This document shows positions 7,012 through 13,205 of a stretch of DNA of 13,205 nt, one piece after another. Below the pieces are notes generated by a model. It was not told where the DNA came from. It ran no database searches and was given only the letters and a program-made list of their open reading frames with translations. The stretch comes from Planctomycetota bacterium. GTDB taxonomy: Bacteria > Planctomycetota > SZUA-567 > JAFGNG01. Position 1 is the stretch's first letter. Every line of letters begins with the position of its first letter. The stretch covers positions 1 through 13,205 of the forward strand of contig JAFGNG010000210.1 of NCBI GenBank assembly GCA_016927125.1. Direction: 5' to 3'. Position numbers and translations under genes: made by a program.

Positions 7012-7040
7012 TTGACGGAACGCCCCGGGGCGTTTACTAT
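7012..7040 (+). promoter_or_regulatory. Probable sigma-70 promoter of the TPR-transglutaminase pair
   Basis: TTGACG (7012-7017), exactly 17 nt, then TACTAT (7035-7040) give 5/6 and 4/6 consensus matches with ideal spacing. The predicted start is near 7047. The element is back-to-back with the larE promoter; the two -35 hexamers are 15 nt apart and form a GTCAAG/CTTGAC inverted repeat. Confidence 0.6.
7019..7034. promoter_or_regulatory. 16-bp perfect palindrome in the promoter spacer (operator candidate)
   Basis: AACGCCCCGGGGCGTT is a perfect palindrome occupying 16 of the 17 spacer bases between the -35 and -10 of the plus-strand promoter. It is much more GC-rich than the flanking intergenic DNA. 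No T-run follows, so it is not a terminator. A symmetric site here would suit a dimeric repressor or a spacer-distorting activator. Confidence 0.5.
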
Positions 7041-7045
7041 GGGCG

Positions 7046-7121
7046 GGTTAAATATTGGAGTTAATGGGCATAATCTACAACTATCCAATATTAACCAGGT
7101 TAAAATATAATGGTTATATGG
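7046..7121 (+). repeat. AT-rich leader with repeated GGTTAA-type motifs and a hairpin
   Basis: Related motifs recur in 76 bp: GGTTAAATATTGG (7046-7058), its inverse CCAATATTAACC (7085-7096), GGTTAAAATATAATGG (7098-7113) and GGTTATATGG (7112-7121). The first two can form a 13-bp stem with one bulged base and a 24-nt loop. The region lies between the predicted transcription start and the preferred start codon at 7133, so it may act in the mRNA leader or as a protein-binding array. It resembles no riboswitch I know. Confidence 0.4.
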
Positions 7122-7132
7122 GGGAGAGAACC

Positions 7133-10100
7133 TTGCCGCTTTTACTGCCACTGTTACCGGATAGCATAATCAAATATTCTACTCCCATCCGCGGCAGGTT
7201 GGCGTGCGTCCTCATGTCATTGCCGCTTCTATGCACTATTGTCTGTAGCGCTGCTGAAAACAATCCCCCGGACGCCAAGGAGTCATCCCAAGAAATTATT
7301 AATGAACCAGAGGATTGGATAATTGAGGAAACACCCTCGGACATTGATGACAAAGAGCAAGGCGAGGCAGCCGCGCCCCCTGCAGCCGGGTTCTCCGTTG
7401 AGTTGGAAGCGGAGAGGCTGGAGTGCCGCGGGGAGGCTCTGAGCGCGCAGAATACCTATGCCAGGGCAATGCTCGAATGCGCGCAGGCAGCGTCGGAGAG
7501 CAAGCAGGCGGAAGTGTTATGGGCGCGGGCGGAGTTTAACCTGGAGAAAGCGCTCTCCCTTCACTCCGGCACCTGCCAGCAAGAGGTACTCGAAGCAGTT
7601 ATCCTCAAGGCGCAGGAGCTGCCCTCCCTCGACCCGATCTTCGCTGCCAGGCTGTTATGGGCGCAGGCAAACTTCGCGCTCCAGGCCGGGGAAGCGGAGC
7701 GTGCCTGGGAACTGGCGGATAAGCTGGGATTGATCCGCGAATGGATGATTCTCGGGCCTTTCAACAACAAGCATGGTAATTTCGAATATCCCGTAGGGGA
7801 CGGCCTCGGCAGGGAATGGCCGCTGGTTTTGGATAAGCCCCGCAAGGGCATCAAGGGAGTACTGCACTGGCGGCAGGTAGGCACCTTGGAACCGCTGGGC
7901 TTTGTCAACCTGCGCGTCGGGCTGCGCCCCAACGAGGAATGCCTGGCCTATGCCATCTGCGCAGTGCAAGTCAAGAGGGACACCGAGGTGGCCCTGCGCC
8001 TCGGGAGCGACGATATGATTGCCGCCTGGTGCAATGGTCAGAGGCAGCTTTTCCTGGATGGACGCAGAGATGCGGGATTTGACCAGGACGCGGTTTCCTT
8101 CACCTTACAGCGGGGCTGGAATATCCTGGTTATCCAATCCGGTAACTTGAAGGAAGAGTGGGGATTCTACGCGCGCTTAACCAGGCCGGACGGTACTCCC
8201 TTGCCGGATTTGCGGATTACCGCGGATCCCAAGCAGGTAGAAACCGCCCTCAATTCCCTCACCGCGCAGGCGGCCCAAGAAAAAGGCGAAGGCAAAAAAT
8301 CTCCCGCTCAAATCCAGTCGTTGCCTAAGCCTTTTCAGGGCGCGATCAGCGCTTTTGAAAAAAAGCTGGAAGAATCGCCTGCGGACGTGCGCACCAACTA
8401 TTATCTCGGGTGGCTGTTGATGACCCGCAAGAGCCTGCTGCCCACGGATCGCCGGGATTTAAAATACTTACTCCAGGCAAGCAAGGGGGATCTGAAAAAT
8501 TCGGTCTATTACCTGGCGTTCGCCGAGGCCTCGGTGGATTACTCCCGCCACGCAGCCGACCGCGATGAAAACGCCAGGCGGATGTCATTACAATACGCGA
8601 TGCAGCTTGGCGAGCAGGAGGTAGAGGCCCGCACCCGCCTGGCCAATTATTACCTTTACTCCATGAGGAATCTGGTGCGCGCCGAACAACTCGCTGAGGA
8701 CGCGGCCAGGACCAACCCGCTGGGCTTGGGCGCCCAGCTCACGCTTTATGATATCTACAAGCTGCGCGGCTGGTCGGCACTTGCCACCAAGACCCTGGGC
8801 AAGATGTTGCTGCGCTATCCAAATTCGCGGGAGCTGTTACAGCGCGCCGGGATGGATGCCTTGGATCGTGAGGCTAACCTGGAGGCGGAGGAGTACTATC
8901 AGCGGCTGCTCGGGCTTGATCATACTTCGGACTATGCCGTCCAGGGACTGGTGGAAGCGAAACAGAGGCTGGGCAATCCCCCGGAGATGGACAGGTTGCG
9001 GAAGCTGTTAGCAATCAAGCCGTATGATATCTTCCTGCGAAGGTCTTTGATAGAAGCCCATACCAGGGTAAGGGATTACCCGGGGGCGCTTGCCGTGATT
9101 GAGGAAGCGCTCATGATTGTCCCCGAAGACGCTGCCATGCTGGAATGGAAGGGGCAGGTGTTGGTCCAGTTGGGGCGGAGCCAGGAAGCCCTCGAAGCCT
9201 GGGACCAGGCGCTGGCGCTGAAGCCCAGCCTCCTCTCTTTGAAGAATCGGGTCCAGTTTTTGCGAAACCGCAAGGACAGCCTCTGCACCCCCGTAGCGGA
9301 CCTGCGCGAATTCGTCTTGCAGCACCAGGATTACCCCACCCGCCGCGGGGATTCCCGCCTCTACCTGCTGCGGGAAACTGCCGACCGGATCAATAACGAT
9401 GGCACCCGCAGCCAGGCCTTGCACCAGGTTGTCAAGATCCTGGACCAGCAGGCCAGCCGCGACCTGGCGGTAATCAAGCTGGGAGTGGAGGAGGAATACG
9501 AATCCCTGCAACTAATTACTGCCCGGGTGATGCGCGCGGACGGCACGATTGAACCGGTCCGACATAATGACAATTCCGGTTTTGACTGGGGCAAAGAAAT
9601 TTACCAGGAACTCAGCTTCGCGCCGCTGAATGTCGGTGATGTTATTGAGATTGCCTATCGGCGGGATTACTCCCGACAGAATTTCTTCGGCGATTACTTC
9701 GGTGAGATCTTCCGCTTCCGTAATTATTACCCAACAGCGATCTCCCGGTATATTCTGGAAAGCCCGCTGTCGCGGGAGATCCATATTCATCAAAGCCCGG
9801 AGGTCCCGGAGCCACAGGTAACTGAGGATGCCAACCGAGCAGTCAAGAGGCAGGAGTGGGAGATGCGCGAGCTTGCCGGGATTGAGCTGGAGCCGTACAT
9901 GCCCCCGCTCTCCGAGCTCTCCCCCCGGGTCCAGGTCAGCAGCTTCAAGAACTGGGATGATTTCGCCAGGTGGTACTGGCAATTGGTGCGGGAACAATAT
10001 CTTGCCGATGAGGACATCCACAACAAAGTAATGGAGATTACCGAGGGGATTGAGGATCCCCAGGCACAACTTGCCGCCATCCACCGCTGGGTTTCTGAAA

Positions 10101-11194
10101 AGATCCAGAACGTTGCCTGGGAATTCGGCATCCATGGTTACAAACCTTATAAAACCAGCACCGTCTTCAGCCGGGGATTCGGAGATTGTAAGGACAAGAC
10201 CGCTTTGATCTGCGTCATGGCTCGGGAGCTTGGTTTTCAGGCCTGGCCGGTGCTACTCTGGGGTTATGATGAAAACGCGGATGTCCTCGCCGGATTTTCA
10301 ACCGGGCGGGGCCGAGAGGATTTCACCCTACCGCTCTTAAACCACTTTAACCACTCCATCAGCGCGGTCTGGGTGGACGGGCACTGGGTGTGGCTGGACG
10401 GCACCATCACTTCCGGGAATGTGGATGTCATTAACAATGTCCCGCCCCTGGACGCGGGAGCAAAAGCGGTGGTAGTCACCCCGGAGGGGGCGCGCCGGGA
10501 GGATATCCCGACCAGAAAGGCCGAGGATAACCAGTGGGCCGAAACTTCCGAACTGGTTTTCCTGGCCTCCGGCGAGGCGACTCTCAACCAGTCCGTATCC
10601 CTGCGCGGCGATGTGGCGGTGGACCTGGGCAGCTATATTGCCAACCGCGAACTCTTCCGCCTGGTTCTGGAATTGCTGGCCAAGCGACAACTCGGACCGA
10701 TCTCGGTGGAGAAGGCGGTTCTGGAGGAACCGGAAACGGAAGGGATCGAGGCTATAGACATCACCGCGCGGATTATGATTGATCGGGCGGCAAAGGTAAG
10801 CGGGGACACCATGCACTTCTGTTTGCCACCAGCCTGGCTGCGGGGCAAGCCGCAGGTTTCTCCGCTACCGGAACGCCTGTCGATTTACGCGGCCGAATCC
10901 GTGCGCGCCCATGACCTGCTCTTGCCGCGCGCGTTTTTAATCAAGTCGGAGATCAGGGTATCGCCCCCCTCGGGCTGGCGCCTGTCCTGGCTGCCATCGG
11001 CAGTGACGATTGAGGAACCTTTCGGCTTATTGCAGGCGGAGGTTGAACTGGAAGGCGAGGTCCTGGTTGTCCGCCGGACCCTGCGGATTGATGCCAACCG
11101 GATTTCCCGCCGGGATTACCACGCCTTCCGGCGCTTCTGTTTCCGGGCTGATGAAATTGAAAAGCTCGAGTTTGTACTGGAGAAAATCAAATGA
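7133..11194 (+). CDS. Exported beta-sandwich/TPR/DUF3857/transglutaminase-like protein
   Basis: A predicted exported protein of about 1353 residues. Domains in order, numbered from 7133: signal peptide with cleavage near SAA|E (41/42); acidic linker; helical segment; a beta-sandwich domain (about 200-365) opening with WMILGPF (204-210) and containing LGSDDMIAAWCNG, of the PA14-like type; TPR repeats (about 410-710); a DUF3857 domain (about 777-930); a transglutaminase-like core with C1019 in GFGDCKDK, H1071/H1074 in NHFNHSISAVW and D1089 in WLDGT; and a C-terminal beta region. The Cys-His-Asp triad looks intact, so cysteine protease, amidase or transferase activity is possible but the substrate is unknown. 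The start is uncertain: the TTG at 7133 has GGGGAG 6 nt upstream; in-frame alternatives are ATG 7064 (GGAG only 3 nt away), ATG 7118 and ATG 7214. The stop overlaps the next gene (ATGA). Confidence 0.88.
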   Translation: MPLLLPLLPDSIIKYSTPIRGRLACVLMSLPLLCTIVCSAAENNPPDAKESSQEIINEPEDWIIEETPSDIDDKEQGEAAAPPAAGFSVELEAERLECRGEALSAQNTYARAMLECAQAASESKQAEVLWARAEFNLEKALSLHSGTCQQEVLEAVILKAQELPSLDPIFAARLLWAQANFALQAGEAERAWELADKLGLIREWMILGPFNNKHGNFEYPVGDGLGREWPLVLDKPRKGIKGVLHWRQVGTLEPLGFVNLRVGLRPNEECLAYAICAVQVKRDTEVALRLGSDDMIAAWCNGQRQLFLDGRRDAGFDQDAVSFTLQRGWNILVIQSGNLKEEWGFYARLTRPDGTPLPDLRITADPKQVETALNSLTAQAAQEKGEGKKSPAQIQSLPKPFQGAISAFEKKLEESPADVRTNYYLGWLLMTRKSLLPTDRRDLKYLLQASKGDLKNSVYYLAFAEASVDYSRHAADRDENARRMSLQYAMQLGEQEVEARTRLANYYLYSMRNLVRAEQLAEDAARTNPLGLGAQLTLYDIYKLRGWSALATKTLGKMLLRYPNSRELLQRAGMDALDREANLEAEEYYQRLLGLDHTSDYAVQGLVEAKQRLGNPPEMDRLRKLLAIKPYDIFLRRSLIEAHTRVRDYPGALAVIEEALMIVPEDAAMLEWKGQVLVQLGRSQEALEAWDQALALKPSLLSLKNRVQFLRNRKDSLCTPVADLREFVLQHQDYPTRRGDSRLYLLRETADRINNDGTRSQALHQVVKILDQQASRDLAVIKLGVEEEYESLQLITARVMRADGTIEPVRHNDNSGFDWGKEIYQELSFAPLNVGDVIEIAYRRDYSRQNFFGDYFGEIFRFRNYYPTAISRYILESPLSREIHIHQSPEVPEPQVTEDANRAVKRQEWEMRELAGIELEPYMPPLSELSPRVQVSSFKNWDDFARWYWQLVREQYLADEDIHNKVMEITEGIEDPQAQLAAIHRWVSEKIQNVAWEFGIHGYKPYKTSTVFSRGFGDCKDKTALICVMARELGFQAWPVLLWGYDENADVLAGFSTGRGREDFTLPLLNHFNHSISAVWVDGHWVWLDGTITSGNVDVINNVPPLDAGAKAVVVTPEGARREDIPTRKAEDNQWAETSELVFLASGEATLNQSVSLRGDVAVDLGSYIANRELFRLVLELLAKRQLGPISVEKAVLEEPETEGIEAIDITARIMIDRAAKVSGDTMHFCLPPAWLRGKPQVSPLPERLSIYAAESVRAHDLLLPRAFLIKSEIRVSPPSGWRLSWLPSAVTIEEPFGLLQAEVELEGEVLVVRRTLRIDANRISRRDYHAFRRFCFRADEIEKLEFVLEKIK

Positions 11195-13205
11195 AGATGA
11201 ATCTTTCCCTCCAGTCCAAGACGGGCGTGATTTTGTTGTTAACACTTATCATTACCTGGCCCTTCCCGGCAGTCGCGGCTGAGCCGGAAGAGGCGACCCT
11301 GCAGACGCAGCTCCGCAGCGTCATGGAGAACCCGTTTATTCTTCGGGGCGATAACGCGGGCGCGATTCGCTACTGGCTGGAGCACACCCGGGAATATCCT
11401 GACAGCGCCAGCACCGAACTGGCCTTGCGCATGATCCGCAGCCTGGCGCCGATAGATCTTCCACAAGTTAAACCTTTTGAAATCTCCCTGGAGCAATACC
11501 TGGCCGGTAATCCCAGGAATGGCTGCGCAGCCGATGCCGCGCGCCGGTTGCTGGCGGATTGGCGGGCGAAGCGGGGCGAGTTTTCCCAGGCACGCGAGCT
11601 GGAGCGCCAGGGCGCGGTCCTGATGGAGTGGCTGGTAGCGGGGCCGTTCGGCCATTATGCCAACGCGAATTTCGATACCGTCTTCCCGCCGGAGGAAGGC
11701 ATCGACTCTCTGGCGAAGGGGTTCCAGGGAAGCCGCGAGGAGGTATCCTGGCGGCCCTTGCAGCCGGATCCCTTCACCCACTTGCTCCAGCCGTATGAGT
11801 CAATCCACCCCTCCACCGGGGCAGCGCTGTACCTGCTCATGCAGATCAAGATCACATCGAAGGAGGCGGTTTATCTGCATCTTGACTGTCCCGCTTCCTG
11901 GAAGCTCTGGATTAATAGGCGCCTGCTCAGGACAATCAACCGCCTGGAGGCATACCAGCCGAACGACGCCTTTGTCGCCATCCCGGAGCCTGGAGTCGCG
12001 GGCTGGAAACAGGTTTTATTAAAGGTTTATTCTCCCCTGGAAGATGCGGAACTGCGCGTACGGCTGTGTGATGCCGAGGGCAAGTCCCTGCCCGGAGAAA
12101 CCTTCCAGATCGACAACTCAGTTTTCCACCAGCCCCACCAGCGTTCCCAACCATCGGAGGCGAGCCAGCATGGAGCGCAACCCGACTGGTTCCTCCCCTT
12201 GCTAGAACGCGCCGCCGCAGAGGTTACGGAAGAACCGCCGGTCCACAGGGCGCTGGCCATGGCATACCGCCTGCAGGGAATTCCGGACCAGGCCAGGGCG
12301 GAGGCCTTGTTGGCGCTTGAGAAGGATGGCGGCACGGTCTACTCCCACCTGCTGCTGGCGGAGATGGAGTCGGCCTCTTACCATCTACCGCAACAGAACC
12401 GGGCGAATAACAGCAGGCAGCATTATGCCGCGGCCCTGGCGCTGGACCCGGCCTGTATTCCCGCGGCCATTGCGCTGGCGGAAGCGGAGGATAAAGACGG
12501 CTCGCCGCAGGCAGCGCTGGAACGCCTGGAAAAACTCTTACAGGATAACCCTGCCTGCGAAACCGCCCTGCGCCTGCGCGCGCAACTGGCGCTGGATTTG
12601 GATTGGAACGAGGAGGCCGAACGCTGGGCCGGCGAGTATGCCAAGGCTGCCCCGGGGAGTCTGGGTGTGGAATTGCTGCGGGCCCGGACAGCGCTACGCT
12701 TCCAGAGGGTTTGCGAGGTAGCGCAAGCCTACGAGGCGGCGCGCCTGGCTAACCAGTCCCAGCGCCTGCTCTGGCTGGCGCAGCTCAAGGCTCTGGGCAG
12801 GAGCGGGGATTACCCGGCTGCGAACAAGTTGGCGAAGATCCTTTTGGCAGTTGCCCCCCAGTCAGTAACAGTACTGGAACGCGTTACCCAGCATTATCTG
12901 CGCTTTAATGATTATTCCAGGGCGCTGACAATTATTTCCCAGGCCTGCAACGCCCTTCCCGCTAACGAAAGCCTCTGGAGATTGAAAGGTGATATCCTGA
13001 TCCAGGCGGATTTGGCATCGGCCAGGGATTACACCGACAATCAGGAGGCGATGCAGAAAGACGAACTGCGCGATTCCGCGCTCCAGGCATATCAAAAGAG
13101 TCTGGCACTGTCACCCTCGCAGCCTGAACTCCGCGAGTTGATCTTGCGACTGCAAGCCGGCTCGGCGTCTTCGGGCATGGGTGGCATCGGCAATACCGGG
13201 ATTCC
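11191..13205 (+). CDS. Exported beta-sandwich/TPR protein, 3' end beyond the right edge
   Basis: The frame is open for 671 codons from the ATG at 11191 to the edge without a stop. Residues 1-30 form a signal peptide (cleavage near VAA|E). A helical stretch follows, then a sandwich domain (about 147-305) with WLVAGPF (147-153), NFDTVFPPEEGIDS, SWKLWINRRLL and GWKQVLLKVYS. Each of these has a counterpart in the upstream protein. TPR-like helix pairs run from about 340 to 655, for example YAAALALDPACIPAAIALAEAE and ALQAYQKSLALSPSQPELRELI. The ATG overlaps the upstream stop as ATGA and TGGAG lies 8 nt before it, so translation is coupled. By analogy with its neighbour a DUF3857/transglutaminase module may follow beyond the edge, but this cannot be seen. 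Probable periplasmic or envelope protein of unknown function. Confidence 0.87.
   Translation, partial: MKMNLSLQSKTGVILLLTLIITWPFPAVAAEPEEATLQTQLRSVMENPFILRGDNAGAIRYWLEHTREYPDSASTELALRMIRSLAPIDLPQVKPFEISLEQYLAGNPRNGCAADAARRLLADWRAKRGEFSQARELERQGAVLMEWLVAGPFGHYANANFDTVFPPEEGIDSLAKGFQGSREEVSWRPLQPDPFTHLLQPYESIHPSTGAALYLLMQIKITSKEAVYLHLDCPASWKLWINRRLLRTINRLEAYQPNDAFVAIPEPGVAGWKQVLLKVYSPLEDAELRVRLCDAEGKSLPGETFQIDNSVFHQPHQRSQPSEASQHGAQPDWFLPLLERAAAEVTEEPPVHRALAMAYRLQGIPDQARAEALLALEKDGGTVYSHLLLAEMESASYHLPQQNRANNSRQHYAAALALDPACIPAAIALAEAEDKDGSPQAALERLEKLLQDNPACETALRLRAQLALDLDWNEEAERWAGEYAKAAPGSLGVELLRARTALRFQRVCEVAQAYEAARLANQSQRLLWLAQLKALGRSGDYPAANKLAKILLAVAPQSVTVLERVTQHYLRFNDYSRALTIISQACNALPANESLWRLKGDILIQADLASARDYTDNQEAMQKDELRDSALQAYQKSLALSPSQPELRELILRLQAGSASSGMGGIGNTGI

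Noticed and set aside
7019..7034. The GC palindrome as a transcription terminator for larE or the TPR gene
   Set aside because: It has no loop of usual size and no T-run on either strand, and it lies upstream of both genes.
8950..10135. Minus-strand frames of 167 and 207 codons opposite the TPR/DUF3857 gene
   Set aside because: They are shadows of a conserved coding strand and lack ribosome sites and recognisable domains.

Overview
The window is a stretch of bacterial chromosome, moderately GC-rich with AT-rich intergenic gaps. Its genes are densely packed and mostly preceded by Shine-Dalgarno sequences. The gene set suggests a Gram-negative, probably anaerobic or microaerophilic bacterium: phenylacetate-CoA ligase, a Pit/DUF47 phosphate module, an AEC carrier, a CcdA/TlpA redox pair, LarE, and large exported TPR/transglutaminase-like proteins. 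The exported proteins, with their 'W-x-x-x-GPF' beta-sandwich domains, are of a type I associate with the PVC group (Planctomycetes, Lentisphaerae) and with Desulfuromonas/Myxococcus-type deltaproteobacteria. I cannot decide the lineage from the sequence. I see no tRNA, rRNA, CRISPR array, insertion sequence or phage gene.

Layout. Positions 1-3033 are on the minus strand: a DUF47 (PhoU-like) protein, then a PiT-family phosphate permease, then a phenylacetate-CoA ligase (PaaK) whose 3' end is cut by the left edge. Positions 3237-6010 are on the plus strand: an AEC-family permease, then a tightly coupled CcdA-like membrane thiol transporter and a membrane-anchored TlpA-like thioredoxin. A strong hairpin-plus-T-run terminator at 6040-6082 ends this unit. 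The terminator lies inside the last codons of the convergent minus-strand gene larE (6056-6916). LarE and the next gene are divergently transcribed from a compact shared region (6917-7132) that holds two back-to-back promoter-like elements. One of them has a perfect 16-bp palindrome filling its spacer. From about 7133 to the right edge runs a translationally coupled pair of very large exported proteins: a ~1350-residue beta-sandwich/TPR/DUF3857/transglutaminase-like protein, and a partial second protein with the same signal peptide/sandwich/TPR plan.

How the genes work together. DUF47 and Pit form a known phosphate uptake module. CcdA carries electrons across the inner membrane and most likely reduces the periplasmic TlpA domain encoded immediately downstream. 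The tandem TPR pair is the least described part. The two proteins share domain order and are coupled by an ATGA overlap. They probably work together in the periplasm or at the envelope, with an intact Cys-His-Asp triad in the first. No substrate can be named. Large ORFs antisense to paaK, ccdA and the TPR gene are coding-strand shadows and are not annotated.
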